Positions 18,513 to 30,745 of a stretch of DNA of 64,000 nucleotides are shown here, piece after piece (position 1 is the stretch's first letter; the number at the start of each line of letters is the position of its first letter). Position numbers and translations under genes: made by a program. Source of the DNA: Longimicrobiales bacterium (lineage in GTDB: Bacteria; Gemmatimonadota; Gemmatimonadetes; Longimicrobiales; Gaopeijiaceae); assembly GCA_951828585.1 (NCBI GenBank), contig OX639991.1:3764001-3828000 (forward strand). Reading direction: 5' to 3'. The notes below the pieces were generated by a model. The model was not told where the DNA came from. It made no database searches and worked only from the letters and a program-made list of their open reading frames with translations.

Positions 18513-19439
18513 TTACATATCTTGATGGATCGGCTGTACCGTCGGTATCTCGTCCAGAGTCGGCACGACGAACGCGGCCGCGACACCCTCCAGCGCGCCC
18601 ACCGCACCGGCAGCCTCGCGGGCCCGCTCCTCGTCGACGAACACGCCGAAGAGCGCGGAACCGCTGCCGGTCAACCGCGCCATCACCGCCCCGCCAGTCA
18701 CAAGAACGTCCCGCATCGCGCGGAGCTCCGGCAGGTGTTCGAACGCGACCAGCTCGAAGTCGTTCTGCTCCAGCGCCGCGATCGCCTCCCAGTCGCCCGT
18801 TCCGATGTCGCCCATCCATCTCGGAGGCGCAGGCAGCTTCAGCTTCCCGGACACATCGCGGTAGGCGTTGCCCGTCGACGTTCGCGCACCGGGAATTGCC
18901 AGCACGATGTGCGCCGCGGGAGGCGTGGGACGCCCGAGGAGCCGTTCTCCCCTGCCCCACGCCAGCGAGGTGGGCGTTTCGGTACAGAAGAAGGGCACGT
19001 CGGAGCCTATCCGGCTGCCCAGCTGCATGATCTGGTGAAGCCGGAGCGGCCGGCCGTGCAGAGCGTTCAACACGGCGAGGGTCCCGGCGGCATCCGACGA
19101 CGCGCCACCCAGCCCGGTTCCGGCCGGGATGGCCTTGGTCAGGACCAGCCTGACCGCCGGCCCGATGCGCGACAGGTCGTAGAACAGCCGCGCGGCACGC
19201 CCCACGGTGTTGTCGGCAGGGTCGCCGAGTTCGTCGGCAATGTCCTCCAGACCGGGCTCGGTCTCGCCCGGGCGCACCTCGAAGGCGATCCCGTCCTGAC
19301 CGGGATACGCGTCGATCCGGTCGTAGAGTCCCACGGCCTGGAAGAGCGTCTCGATCTGGTGATACCCGGAGGGCTCGCGCGCCACGATCCGCAGGAAGAG
19401 GTTGATCTTGGCGGGACAAGCGATCGAGAAACCGGTCAT
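18513..19439 (-). CDS. ispE: 4-diphosphocytidyl-2-C-methyl-D-erythritol kinase
   Basis: This GHMP kinase of the MEP isoprenoid pathway phosphorylates CDP-methylerythritol with ATP. It has 308 aa. PAKINLFLRI and GYHQIETLFQ are the N-terminal family blocks. PAGTGLGGASSDAA is the ATP-binding glycine loop, and LTGSGSALFGVF is the third GHMP motif. ATG 19439 overlaps the stop of the upstream flippase-like gene (ATGA), which settles the start. It is the last gene of the long minus-strand run that begins near recA. Confidence 0.95.
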   Translation of the reverse strand: MTGFSIACPAKINLFLRIVAREPSGYHQIETLFQAVGLYDRIDAYPGQDGIAFEVRPGETEPGLEDIADELGDPADNTVGRAARLFYDLSRIGPAVRLVLTKAIPAGTGLGGASSDAAGTLAVLNALHGRPLRLHQIMQLGSRIGSDVPFFCTETPTSLAWGRGERLLGRPTPPAAHIVLAIPGARTSTGNAYRDVSGKLKLPAPPRWMGDIGTGDWEAIAALEQNDFELVAFEHLPELRAMRDVLVTGGAVMARLTGSGSALFGVFVDEERAREAAGAVGALEGVAAAFVVPTLDEIPTVQPIHQDM

Positions 19440-20509
19440 GGCGTGGTCTTCGAGCCGCTGCCCCTGAAGTCCTTCAGTGAGATGCCCAACCGCCTCGTAT
19501 ACCAGAGTCCCATCACCGTGATCGGGGGAAAGTTGACGGCGTGCCACGCTACCGCGCAGGCGAGCACCGATTCGGGAGCTACCCCGTAAACCTGCACGAG
19601 GGCAAGGGATACGGCAAGTTGAAGCGTCCCGACGTACCCGGGTGTCGCCGGCAGCGCCGCGGCCATGGCGACCGCTCCGTTCGTCAGCAGTGCCGCTGCG
19701 AAGGGCAACCGGATGTCGAAGGCCAGGAAGCCGGCCCAGAACGAAAGCGACTGCAGGAGCCAGACTCCGAAGGTCCACGCGAGGGCGGGCAGCATGAGCC
19801 GCCAGCCGCGTATCGACGCCAATCCCTCCACGACCCCCTCCATCACTCCGGTCAGCCCCGTGGACAGCCGTCCGGGCGGGAGGAGGGCGACCAGCCGGGC
19901 CCCGATCCGGAGGCATGGCGACGGGAAGGCGACGACCAGGACGGTGCCGGCGAGCACCACGCCCAGGCCGATGGCGGCGACCCGCATGCCTCCGGCGATT
20001 TCGGTCGGCAGTGATTCCGCGGGGAAGCCCGGGCTCAGGATCGCCACGAAGAGGAGGGTGAAGATGACCGCGCCGTCGAGGAGGCGCTCGACCACCAGCG
20101 TGGCCAGCGCGGCCGTAAAGCCGACGGGCTCCATTCGGCTGTAGGCGTAGGCGCGTCCCGGTTCGCCCGCGCGGCCCGAGGGCAGGAGGTTGTTCGCCAT
20201 GAATCCCACCGCGACGGCCGCGAAGCGGGAGCCGAAGGGGCTGCGTAGCTGTACGGGCGCGAGAAAGTACTTCCAGCGCAACGCTCGAACGGCGAAGCCG
20301 GCCATGGCGATGACCGCCGAGGCGAGCAGGAGGGGTGCGTCGGCGGCCCGGATGTGGCCCCACACGCCGGAGAGGTCCTCGTCCCGGAAGAACCACCACA
20401 GAAGGCCGGCGACCAGTGCGACCACGGCCAGCCACGGCAAGTGCCGGCGCATCCTGGACCGGCCGGAACCAACCTCGGCGGGATCCGGATTGGAAGGGGG
20501 CTCCGTCAC
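19436..20509 (-). CDS. Flippase-like integral membrane protein (LPG synthase TM family)
   Basis: This polytopic membrane protein of about 357 aa belongs to the lysylphosphatidylglycerol synthetase TM-region / flippase-like family. It has about eight hydrophobic helices, and the LRWKYFL, NNLLPSGRAGEPGRAY and VVERLLDG segments are typical. It lacks the soluble aminoacyl-transfer domain of MprF, so a lipid or glycolipid translocation role is more likely than lysyl transfer. GTG 20509 lies 7 bp after the pdxJ stop. The ATG at 20452 is an alternative, and an ATG at 20578 would overlap pdxJ. It is coupled to ispE by a 4-bp overlap. Confidence 0.8.
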   Translation of the reverse strand: MTEPPSNPDPAEVGSGRSRMRRHLPWLAVVALVAGLLWWFFRDEDLSGVWGHIRAADAPLLLASAVIAMAGFAVRALRWKYFLAPVQLRSPFGSRFAAVAVGFMANNLLPSGRAGEPGRAYAYSRMEPVGFTAALATLVVERLLDGAVIFTLLFVAILSPGFPAESLPTEIAGGMRVAAIGLGVVLAGTVLVVAFPSPCLRIGARLVALLPPGRLSTGLTGVMEGVVEGLASIRGWRLMLPALAWTFGVWLLQSLSFWAGFLAFDIRLPFAAALLTNGAVAMAAALPATPGYVGTLQLAVSLALVQVYGVAPESVLACAVAWHAVNFPPITVMGLWYTRRLGISLKDFRGSGSKTTP

Positions 20510-20516
20510 GGGCTGG

Positions 20517-21287
20517 CTAGAAGCCGATCGGGGGGACCCAGACGCCGGGCTGCGGAACCCGCCCGGGAGCGGCCACAACGATCTCCTTCATCTCGCGCAC
20601 CGCCCGCTCCAGCCCCACCAGCACGGCGCGCGAAATCACGCTGTGCCCGATGTTGAGCTCCTCGACGTGCGGCAGGGCGGCAACCGGAGCCACGTTTTCG
20701 TAGGTGAGACCGTGGCCGGCGTGAATCGCCAGTCCGAGGGCGTGGCCGTGGGCGGCGGCGTCGGCAAGCCGGGTGAGTTCGGCCGCCTTCGCAGCGTCCC
20801 CGGTGGCGTTGGCGTACTCGCCCGTGTGAAGCTCGATGGCGTTGGCGCCGAGAGCGGCGGAGTGGTCGAGGGCTTGCCTTTCGGGGTCGATGAAGAGCGA
20901 GGTGCGGGTCCCGGCCGCTTCGAGGCGGCGGACCGACGCGCCCACGGCGTCCCGCACCGAGGCGGAGGCCAGGTTGAGGCCGCCTTCGGTAGTGACCTCC
21001 TCGCGCTTTTCGGGGACCAGCGTGGCCTGCATGGGGGCGAGCGCCACCGCGATGTCGACGACGGGGTCGGCGGCGGCCAGCTCGAAGTTGATCCCGGTGC
21101 GTACGGTCTCGGCCAGGAGCCGCACGTCGCGGTCGTTGATGTGGCGCCGGTCCTCGCGCAGGTGGATGGTGATGCCGTCGGCGCCGCCCAGTTCGGCCAG
21201 GACGGCCGCGCGGACGGGGTCGGGTTCGTTGGTCCGGCGCGCCTGCCGCACCGTGGCGACGTGGTCGATGTTGATGTAGAGCCTCAT
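20517..21287 (-). CDS. pdxJ: Pyridoxine 5'-phosphate synthase
   Basis: This is a TIM-barrel enzyme that condenses 1-deoxyxylulose 5-phosphate with amino-acetone phosphate in the DXP-dependent vitamin B6 pathway. It has 256 aa. [16 protein letters not shown] is the N-terminal signature with catalytic His. [24 protein letters not shown] and the ELNIGH segment near the C-terminus are all present. The stop is a genuine TAG, which shows that UAG terminates normally in this genome. It lies between hflX and the flippase-like gene. Confidence 0.96.
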   Translation of the reverse strand: MRLYINIDHVATVRQARRTNEPDPVRAAVLAELGGADGITIHLREDRRHINDRDVRLLAETVRTGINFELAAADPVVDIAVALAPMQATLVPEKREEVTTEGGLNLASASVRDAVGASVRRLEAAGTRTSLFIDPERQALDHSAALGANAIELHTGEYANATGDAAKAAELTRLADAAAHGHALGLAIHAGHGLTYENVAPVAALPHVEELNIGHSVISRAVLVGLERAVREMKEIVVAAPGRVPQPGVWVPPIGF

Positions 21288-21350
21288 GTGGCGGACTCCG
21301 GTGTGGGTGTCTCCCTCAAATGTACCAGCCGCGCGGCCACACGCATTCGG

Positions 21351-22631
21351 TCACCCGATCTCGGTGATTCGCACACCGCCGCGGGAGCGCAGCCGCCCGA
21401 TCAGCGCGGGCGACGCCTGGGCGACCACGGTGACGGTGGTTCCTTCCTGGCTCCTCGACAGCACCTCGCCCTCCTCATAGAGCGCCGCCAGGGCCCTTCC
21501 GTCACCCGCGGGCATCTCTACACTCACCTTCCGCAACCTGGCGCGGATCCGGTCGTGCAACTCCGACTTGAGCGGTTCCAGCGTCGAAGGCTTGAGCGCC
21601 GAGGTGAACAGGGCCGTACGCGCTCCCGGGGCGGCAACCCGTTTACGAAGCGCCAGCAGTTCGTCGCCGGGCAGCAGGTCGATCTTGTTGAAGACCACGA
21701 CGCGGGGACGCTTGCGGATCCCGAGATCCTCCAGCACCGAGCGCACCACCTCCCTCTGGGCGTCCCGGTCCGGGTGCGAGGCATCGATGATGTGCAGCAG
21801 AACGTCCGCCTCGCGGGCCTCTTCCAGCGTGGACCTGAAGGAGGCGATGAGGTGGTGGGGCAGCTTGCGGATGAAGCCGACGGTGTCGGTGACGAGGGCT
21901 TCGTGGCCGTTCTCGAGCGGGACCAGTCGCGTCGAGGCGTCCAGGGTGGCGAAAAGGCGGTCCTCGATGAACTGTTCCGTTCCCGAGAGCGCTTGTAAGA
22001 CTGATGACTTACCCGCGTTCGTGTACCCCACCAGCGCCGCCCGGAACCGTCCTTCCCTGCGCTTGCGCCGGGTGGCCTGGGCGCGCGCGACCCCCTTCAG
22101 CTTGCGCCGAAGCTCGGCGATGCGGGTGCCGATGAGTCGGCGGTCGGTCTCGAGCTGGGTCTCGCCCGGACCCCTGAACCCGATCCCCCCGCGGATGCGC
22201 GACAGGTGGATCCACATGCGCCTGAGCCGGGGCAGGAGGTACTGGAGCTGGGCCAGTTCGACCTGCAGCCGCGCCTCGTAGGTGCGGGCCCGGGTGGCGA
22301 AGATGTCCAGGATCAGCTCGGCGCGGTCCATGACTCGCACGCCGCACAGCGTCTCCAGGTTCTTGCACTGCGCGGGGGTCAGTTCGTCGTCGAAGATGAC
22401 CAGGTCGGCTTCGCGTTCCCGCACCAGTTCGGCCAGTTCGCCGGCCTTACCCTTGCCGAGGTAGTAGCGGGGCCTGGGCGAATCGAGGCGCTGTATGAGC
22501 TGGCTGGCGACCAACCCGCCGGCCGTGTCGGTCAGGCGGGCGAGTTCGGCAAGGTGTTCCGCGCCGTCCCGTGACCCGTCGCCGCCGCGGGGGGTCCCCA
22601 CGAGGATCGCCCGCTCGACAGGCGTGTGCAT
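21351..22631 (-). CDS. hflX: GTPase HflX
   Basis: This ribosome-associated GTPase acts in ribosome splitting and heat-shock rescue. It has 426 aa. The N-terminal domain contains the DDELTPAQCKNLE block. The linker GPGETQLETDRR precedes the G domain, with G1 GYTNAGKSS, G3 DTVGFIRKLP and G4 FNKIDLL. It starts 28 bp after rarA on the same strand and probably belongs to the same transcript. The C-terminal residues form a small beta-rich domain as in other HflX proteins. Confidence 0.95.
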   Translation of the reverse strand: MHTPVERAILVGTPRGGDGSRDGAEHLAELARLTDTAGGLVASQLIQRLDSPRPRYYLGKGKAGELAELVREREADLVIFDDELTPAQCKNLETLCGVRVMDRAELILDIFATRARTYEARLQVELAQLQYLLPRLRRMWIHLSRIRGGIGFRGPGETQLETDRRLIGTRIAELRRKLKGVARAQATRRKRREGRFRAALVGYTNAGKSSVLQALSGTEQFIEDRLFATLDASTRLVPLENGHEALVTDTVGFIRKLPHHLIASFRSTLEEAREADVLLHIIDASHPDRDAQREVVRSVLEDLGIRKRPRVVVFNKIDLLPGDELLALRKRVAAPGARTALFTSALKPSTLEPLKSELHDRIRARLRKVSVEMPAGDGRALAALYEEGEVLSRSQEGTTVTVVAQASPALIGRLRSRGGVRITEIG

Positions 22632-22659
22632 GTCCAGAAGCTGGGTGGGAATGGGCGGC

Positions 22660-24045
22660 CTACCTCCTCCTGCGGGCCCACTCGGCCAGACGGCGGCGAA
22701 GGTCGGCCTCCCAGCCGGCGTCGCCGGGGTCGTAGAAGTGCTCGCCGGTCATGGCTTCGGGCAGGTAGTGCTGGCGTGCGACCCCGCCGGCCTGGTCGGG
22801 GTCGTAGAGGTAGTCCTCGCCGTAGCCCAGGTCCTTCATGAGGCGCGTGGGGGCGTTGCGGAGGTGGAGGGGGACGGCTTCGCCGGGGGTCTCGCGGGCA
22901 CGGCTCAGCGCCTTTCCCCACCCCTTGTAGAGGCGGTTGGACTTGGGGCTGGAGGCCAGATAGACGGTCGCCTGGGCAATCGCCAATTCGCCCTCGGGCG
23001 ATCCCAGGAACCGGTAGGCGTCCCGACAGGCCATGGCGACGCCCACGGCGTAAGGATCGGCGAGGCCGATGTCCTCCGACGCCATGCGGACCAGGCGCCG
23101 CGCGATGTACAGGGGGTCCTCGCCCGCGTCGAGCATGCGGCCGAGCCAGTAGAGCGCACCGTCGGGATCGCCCCCGCGGACGGACTTGTGCAGCGCGGAG
23201 ATATGGTCGTAGTGCTGGTCTCCGGACTTGTCGTAGACGGCGAAGCGGCGCTGGACGGCGGTTTCGACGACTTCCAGGGTGAGCGTGGCGCTCTCGCCCG
23301 CCAGACCGGCGGTGCGCTCCAGGATTCCGAGGGCCCGGCGGGCGTCTCCGTCCGCGGCTTCGGCGATGCGCTCGATGACGTCGTCCGGGGCGGTGATGCC
23401 GGCGGTGCCAAGGCCACGGTCCGGGTCGGAGAGGGCGTCGGCGACGATCCGGGCGAGGTCCTCGGGGGACAGGGGATCCAGGACGACGACGGGGGCGCGG
23501 GAAAGAAGCGGGCGCACGACCTCGAAGCTGGGGTTTTCGGTCGTGGCGCCGATGAGGACGATGTCGCCGGCCTCGACGACGGGCAGGAAGGCATCCTGCT
23601 GCGCCTTGTTGAAGCGGTGGATCTCGTCGCAGAAGAGGATGGTGCCGCGGTCCGTTGCGTGGCGGCGGGTGCGGGCCTCGGCGATGATCTCGCGTACCCG
23701 CGCGACCCCTTCGGTGACCGCGCTGAAGGCGACGAAGGCAGCGTCGGCTGAGCCTGCGATGAGACGGGCCAGGGTGGTCTTTCCGGAGCCGGGGGGACCC
23801 CACATGATGAAGCTCGAGATCTGTCCGGTCCGGATCATGGCGCGCAAGGGGCCGCCGGGGCCTACGACTTTCTGCTGGCCGCGGAACTCGTCCAGGGTGC
23901 GGGGGCGCATGCGGGCGGGGAGGGGGGCGGTGGGCGTGCCGTGGCCGCGCGTCGTCCGGGACGCGTCCTGTGCCGAGTCGGTCGTGTCTACGCGGCTGGG
24001 TTCCGCCGAACCCGCTGCGGGGAAGAGTTCGAGGCTGTCGCTCAT
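22660..24045 (-). CDS. rarA: Replication-associated recombination protein A (AAA+ ATPase)
   Basis: This MgsA/WRNIP1-type AAA+ ATPase acts at stalled forks. It has 461 aa. RPRTLDEFRGQ precedes Walker A GPPGSGKTT. Walker B is LFCDEIHRFNK, and ATTENPSFEV is the sensor I region. The C-terminal tetramerisation domain shows DPYAVGVAMAC and the YDPDQAGG block. ATG 24045 overlaps the stop of the CCA-adding enzyme gene by 4 bp. The first ~45 residues are variable and hydrophilic. Confidence 0.95.
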   Translation of the reverse strand: MSDSLELFPAAGSAEPSRVDTTDSAQDASRTTRGHGTPTAPLPARMRPRTLDEFRGQQKVVGPGGPLRAMIRTGQISSFIMWGPPGSGKTTLARLIAGSADAAFVAFSAVTEGVARVREIIAEARTRRHATDRGTILFCDEIHRFNKAQQDAFLPVVEAGDIVLIGATTENPSFEVVRPLLSRAPVVVLDPLSPEDLARIVADALSDPDRGLGTAGITAPDDVIERIAEAADGDARRALGILERTAGLAGESATLTLEVVETAVQRRFAVYDKSGDQHYDHISALHKSVRGGDPDGALYWLGRMLDAGEDPLYIARRLVRMASEDIGLADPYAVGVAMACRDAYRFLGSPEGELAIAQATVYLASSPKSNRLYKGWGKALSRARETPGEAVPLHLRNAPTRLMKDLGYGEDYLYDPDQAGGVARQHYLPEAMTGEHFYDPGDAGWEADLRRRLAEWARRRR

Positions 24046-25388
24046 CGTGGGGGCTTCATGGCCGCGACACGCTCCAGGAGGATGGCGCGGTCGTTGAGCG
24101 TGGGGTCTTCCCATACGGCCTCCATGAAGGAGCGCAGGGCCGCGCCGATCCCGGGACCGGGAAGCCAACCCTGCGCGACCAGGTCGCGGCCCGCGACGGG
24201 GAGGTCGCCGACCCGTGTGGGGATGCCGGCAGCGTGGTCGCGCTGGATATCGGCGGCGAGGCGATCCACTGCGATCGGGTTGGTGCGCGTGGGGGCAGCC
24301 TGCGCCACCGCATTCCAGATTCGCTGGATGTCCGGCACGGTGGAGACCCCCGCCCGGGTCATGTCGGCCACCCATCGCCGCCTCGCAACCGGATCGCGGG
24401 CAATCCCCGCTGGCGGCGCCAGTCCTCCCCGCGCCAACGCTACGATTCTCTCCGCGTCGGCGTTGGACAAGCGCAGGCGCGTGAGGAGGTCGGCGACCCG
24501 GCCAGGGGTCGCATCGCCCGGCTCCATGCCGAAGAGGAGGAGTGCCGCCATGCGGAGCAACCAGTCACCCTGATCGAGGCTGTCCACCGTTGCCATCGCC
24601 TCTGCCGACACGCCTTCCCGAAGCTCGGGCAGGATCTGCGCCAGCGCCCCGGACCGCCGGTACAGCTCCAGAGCCTGGGAGGGGCGAGGTCTCGATAGCA
24701 CCTTCTCCAACTCCTCGCGTACCCGTTCCATCGAAAGCCGTGAGAGTCCCGGCACGGCCTCCACCATGCCGTCCCAGGTGTCGCTGTCGATCTCCATCTC
24801 GAGTGCACCCGCGAAGCGAAGTCCACGCAGGACGCGCAGATAGTCCTCGCGGAAGCGTTCCGCTGGGGATCCGACGGCGCGCAGGATCCGGTTGTGCAGG
24901 TCGTCGCGGCCGCCGTTCCGGTCGCGCAGTTCATTGCGGCGCGGATGCCACGCCATGGCGTTCACCGTGAAATCACGGCGAGCCAGGTCCTCGTCCAGGG
25001 TCTCGGCAAAGGCCACCTTCGCCTTGCGTCCGTAAGTGATTACATCGTGGCGGAAGGTGGTGACCTCGTAGAGTCTCCCGTCGGACCCGAAGACTCCCAC
25101 GGTCCCGTATTCCATGCCCAGGGGAACGGTCCGCTTGAAGAGCCGCCGCACCTGACGGGGTGTAGCGCGGGTGGCCAGATCCCATTCCAGGCCTTCAGAG
25201 GGACGCCCACGAAGCGCGTCCCGCACGCCGCCGCCCACCGTCCACGTCTCGAACCCCCCGTCTTCGAGCTTTCTGATCAACTCACGGACGGGATCCGGGA
25301 CCTGGATCTGTGGCGACGGCCGCGGGGCGACGTCGGATCGCCCCTGCCTTTCTCGCGTTACTCCTTCACCTTTCACCTTAGAAGTCAT
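24042..25388 (-). CDS. CCA tRNA nucleotidyltransferase / poly(A) polymerase family
   Basis: This class II nucleotidyltransferase adds or repairs the tRNA 3' CCA end. It has 448 aa. VGGGVRDAL is the nucleotide-binding loop, RRDFTVNAMA and EDYLRVLRGLRFAG follow, and a helical RNA-binding C-terminus completes the protein. At the metal-binding DxD site the sequence reads LEWDLAT, so the first carboxylate is Glu rather than the usual Asp. The start overlaps the stop of the SDR gene (ATGA). A poly(A) polymerase role is possible, since the families overlap. Confidence 0.9.
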   Translation of the reverse strand: MTSKVKGEGVTRERQGRSDVAPRPSPQIQVPDPVRELIRKLEDGGFETWTVGGGVRDALRGRPSEGLEWDLATRATPRQVRRLFKRTVPLGMEYGTVGVFGSDGRLYEVTTFRHDVITYGRKAKVAFAETLDEDLARRDFTVNAMAWHPRRNELRDRNGGRDDLHNRILRAVGSPAERFREDYLRVLRGLRFAGALEMEIDSDTWDGMVEAVPGLSRLSMERVREELEKVLSRPRPSQALELYRRSGALAQILPELREGVSAEAMATVDSLDQGDWLLRMAALLLFGMEPGDATPGRVADLLTRLRLSNADAERIVALARGGLAPPAGIARDPVARRRWVADMTRAGVSTVPDIQRIWNAVAQAAPTRTNPIAVDRLAADIQRDHAAGIPTRVGDLPVAGRDLVAQGWLPGPGIGAALRSFMEAVWEDPTLNDRAILLERVAAMKPPR

Positions 25389-26152
25389 CCCGCAAGTACC
25401 GATCCCCCATTGACATTGAGTATCTCACCGGTGATGTGCCGAGCCAATGGCGAGCATAGCATTGCGATCGGCCCGGCCACGTCCTCGGCGGTGGCGACCC
25501 TCCCGATCGGGATGGCCGCCTCGATCGCCGCCCGGTCCTCGCCATGCAGCACGTCCTCGGACATCTCGGTGTCGATCCACCCCGGAGCCACGGCGTTGAC
25601 GGTGATGCCCCGCCCCCCCACCTCGGTGCAGAGTCCCTTCACCAGCGAGATGATCGCGCCCTTGCTCGCGGCGTAGTCCGAATGGTAGGCCTCGCCCCGC
25701 TGTCCCGCGGTCGAGCTGACGAGCACGATGCGGCCGTCGTCGTTCATGCGGCGAATCGCCTCGCGGGTCGTGAAGAATATCGAGTCCAGGTTGACGGCGA
25801 TGGTCTGGTGCCAGCGCTCATCGTCCATTTCGGACAGGGGAACGTCGGCCACCGGCCAGATCCCCGCGTTGCCGACGAAGATGTCGAGTCCCCCGAACTC
25901 CTCGTCGACGCGGCGAAAGAGACGGTCCGCGGCGGCCCGGTCGGAGAGGTCGCAGGCTTCGGCCCAGCTGCGCACGCCCAGCGCGCGGGCCTCGTCGACC
26001 ACGCTGCGTGCCTCGTCGTCGCGGCTCCGGTACGAAATCGCCACATCAGCACCGGCCCGGGCGAGCAGTTGCACCGTCGCGGCCCCCACACCGCGCGACC
26101 CTCCCGTCACTAGCGCGCGTTTTCCGGCCAGATCCAGGTTCAGACCCGTCAC
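25385..26152 (-). CDS. SDR family oxidoreductase (FabG-like)
   Basis: This is a classical short-chain dehydrogenase of 255 aa. The cofactor motif is TGGSRGVGAA, NAGIWP is the NAG motif, and the catalytic residues lie in SSTAG and YHSDYAASK. The C-terminal ITGEILNVNGG is typical of FabG-like enzymes. GTG 26152 overlaps the gmhA stop (GTGA), and the ORF upstream of it is not conserved in character. It could reduce a 3-oxoacyl-ACP or a sugar or other alcohol. Its position after gmhA does not decide between them. Confidence 0.88.
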   Translation of the reverse strand: MTGLNLDLAGKRALVTGGSRGVGAATVQLLARAGADVAISYRSRDDEARSVVDEARALGVRSWAEACDLSDRAAADRLFRRVDEEFGGLDIFVGNAGIWPVADVPLSEMDDERWHQTIAVNLDSIFFTTREAIRRMNDDGRIVLVSSTAGQRGEAYHSDYAASKGAIISLVKGLCTEVGGRGITVNAVAPGWIDTEMSEDVLHGEDRAAIEAAIPIGRVATAEDVAGPIAMLCSPLARHITGEILNVNGGSVLAG

Positions 26153-26736
26153 TCGTGCTTCTCCATGAAGAACTTCTCGACTTGGTCGCACACAATATGG
26201 CCGATTGCAAGGTGGATTTCCTGTGCGCGGGAGATTCGGCCGGTCGGCAGGTCGATGGCAATGTCGACCATCGAGCGAAGACGTCCGCCCCCCCGGGCCA
26301 ACAGCGCAACGGTGGAGAGTCCCGATTGCGACGCAACCCTGGCAGCCTGGACGAGGTTTTCGGATTCGCCCGATGTCGAGTGAAGGACGAGAAGGTCTCC
26401 AGGTCTGCCCAACGCCTCCACCTGGCGGGCAAAGACCTGATCGTAGCCCAGATCGTTCGCGCACGCGGTGAGGACCGAGGTGTCGGTGGTGAGTGCGACG
26501 GCCGGAATCGCCGGGCGTTTCCTCACGAGCCGGACCACGTACTCCGCGGCCAGGTGCTGGGCGTCGGCGGCGGATCCACCGTTGCCGCAGAAGAGGAGCT
26601 TGCCCCCCGCCTCGATGGTGCCGAGGGCGAGTTCGGCGTAGGCCGCAATTTCCACGTCCTGTGTGTCCGCAACCATCTCGGCCAGGAATGCCAGTTGACG
26701 AAGTTCGTCCTTTGCGAATCCCGCGATGTCAGACAT
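26149..26736 (-). CDS. gmhA: Phosphoheptose isomerase-like SIS protein
   Basis: This is a 195-aa SIS-domain protein. Sedoheptulose 7-phosphate isomerase makes the first intermediate of ADP-heptose for LPS core or glycosylation. FCGNGGSAADAQH is the sugar-phosphate loop with zinc-binding His. TTDTSVLTACAND and LHSTSGES match GmhA. The C-terminal helix EIHLAIGHIVCDQVE holds the other conserved His and Glu. It overlaps the PHP phosphatase gene by 8 bp upstream and the SDR gene by 4 bp downstream. Other heptose genes are not in the window. Confidence 0.9.
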   Translation of the reverse strand: MSDIAGFAKDELRQLAFLAEMVADTQDVEIAAYAELALGTIEAGGKLLFCGNGGSAADAQHLAAEYVVRLVRKRPAIPAVALTTDTSVLTACANDLGYDQVFARQVEALGRPGDLLVLHSTSGESENLVQAARVASQSGLSTVALLARGGGRLRSMVDIAIDLPTGRISRAQEIHLAIGHIVCDQVEKFFMEKHE

Positions 26737-27553
26737 CGGACCGCCTTCCGGCCGAGTGGGAGAGCAGCTCGTCGATCGTCAGCGGGGGCACCGCCAGCGG
26801 GCGCTTCCCCTCGAAGAGCCGGGCGGGGTTGACCCGTGCGAGCAGGTCGAGTTGGGCATCGCCCCCGAGGCGCTTCAGTTCGGTCGTGCCCGGTTCGAGG
26901 TAGAAGGTATAGCCGCGCTGCCCGTGGAAATCGGACGAAAGGTAGTCGACAAGACCCTCCTGCAGGAAGCGGCGGATGAGCGCCTTGGGCTTCGCACCGT
27001 ACTGGCCCGCCAGCGAGCCATAGTTTGCCTGCAGACAAGCGCCTGCTTTCTTCCATGCGTGTACGATACGCAGCTCCCGGTCGATCCCGTGGTAGCGTTC
27101 GGGGTGGGCAAGGACTGGAATGTACCCCGATTCGGCGATCCGCGAGAGCATCTCGGGTGAACCCAGCCGGGCCATGAACGCCGGCCATTCGACGAGGACG
27201 AACCGCGTGCCGCCAAGGCGCATGCGGGGATCCGAGATGTCCGGGGCGGGCGCGTCGAGCCTGATTTCGAAGCCGCGGCGAAAGTCGAGTTGCGGCCAGG
27301 TCACCCGGACCGCATCGCGGACGCGACGCCATCTGCGGTCCATGTAGTCCATGATGGGATCGAGCCGGGAGCTGGTGAGGAAGGAGGCGCGGAAATGGGG
27401 GGTGGTGATGACTCCATTCACGCCGGCGTCGACCATGCGGCCAATCGAGTGCAGGGAGTCGTCCAGGTTGCGCGAGCCGTCGTCCACGCTCGGTACGAGG
27501 TGGCTGTGGAAGTCGGCGTAGGCGCCGGTTACCCCAGCTTCGGGGGGATCCAT
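26729..27553 (-). CDS. CpsB/YwqE-type PHP phosphatase
   Basis: This is a metal-dependent PHP-fold protein of 274 aa, like the tyrosine phosphatases CpsB and YwqE of capsule loci. Motifs in order are DFHSHLVPSVDDGS, ITTPHF, LVEWPAFM, IPVLAHPERY, QANYGSLAGQYG and SSDFHGQRGY. Together they give the full His/Asp metal set. ATG 27553 is used, which means a 25-bp overlap with the end of the upstream 98-aa gene; no later start retains the first His motif. A tyrosine kinase partner is not seen here, so a nucleotide- or sugar-phosphatase role is also possible. Confidence 0.85.
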   Translation of the reverse strand: MDPPEAGVTGAYADFHSHLVPSVDDGSRNLDDSLHSIGRMVDAGVNGVITTPHFRASFLTSSRLDPIMDYMDRRWRRVRDAVRVTWPQLDFRRGFEIRLDAPAPDISDPRMRLGGTRFVLVEWPAFMARLGSPEMLSRIAESGYIPVLAHPERYHGIDRELRIVHAWKKAGACLQANYGSLAGQYGAKPKALIRRFLQEGLVDYLSSDFHGQRGYTFYLEPGTTELKRLGGDAQLDLLARVNPARLFEGKRPLAVPPLTIDELLSHSAGRRSDV

Positions 27554-27821
27554 TCCCGAGCCACCCGTTCGGTGATGTCGCCCAGCGCGGTCCCGCCACT
27601 CTCGCGCACCGCCAAGTGACATGCGTAGCTGAGGTAGGCGTCGGCGGTCAGCAGGGCGAACCCGGCGCACCGATCCCGCGAGGTTTCGGTGGAGTACGCG
27701 CGCATCTCGATCTCGGCCGCGGCGAGCAAGTTGGCGAGCGACACGGGGCCGTCGGCGTTCAGGAATGTGCGGAAAGCGGCCGGGACGGGACGGTCCCGCC
27801 GATCGATCCACTCGGCGATGG

Positions 27822-27825
<4 letters not shown>
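27529..27825 (-). CDS. Hypothetical helical protein, 98 aa
   Basis: The family is not recognised. ATG 27825 overlaps the alaS stop by 4 bp (ATGA) and the 3' end overlaps the PHP gene by 25 bp, so it is translationally coupled on both sides. The sequence is alpha-helical in character (AEWIDRRDRPVPAAFR, SLANLLAAAEIEMRAYS) with no signal or membrane segment. It is probably a small cytoplasmic protein. Confidence 0.65.
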
Positions 27826-30512
<2,687 letters not shown>

Positions 30513-30745
30513 GGGACGGGCGGTCGAGGATCAGCCTGGGCCGAAATCGGGTCGGCGATGTGAGGTGCCCCCAGCAGAGCGTCTAAAGCTAGCCCGACCG
30601 ATGCTCCCACTTCCAGATGAAGTCTTGTTCACGAACGGCAGGCGGGATTTCGGCGTGAGGAGGACCTGGGAAGATGGCTGTCCCATCCGAGCATGTCGGC
30701 GTCCCTCGATTTGCCGCGGCGTTGGGCAGGACCAGTGTCCCCCCC

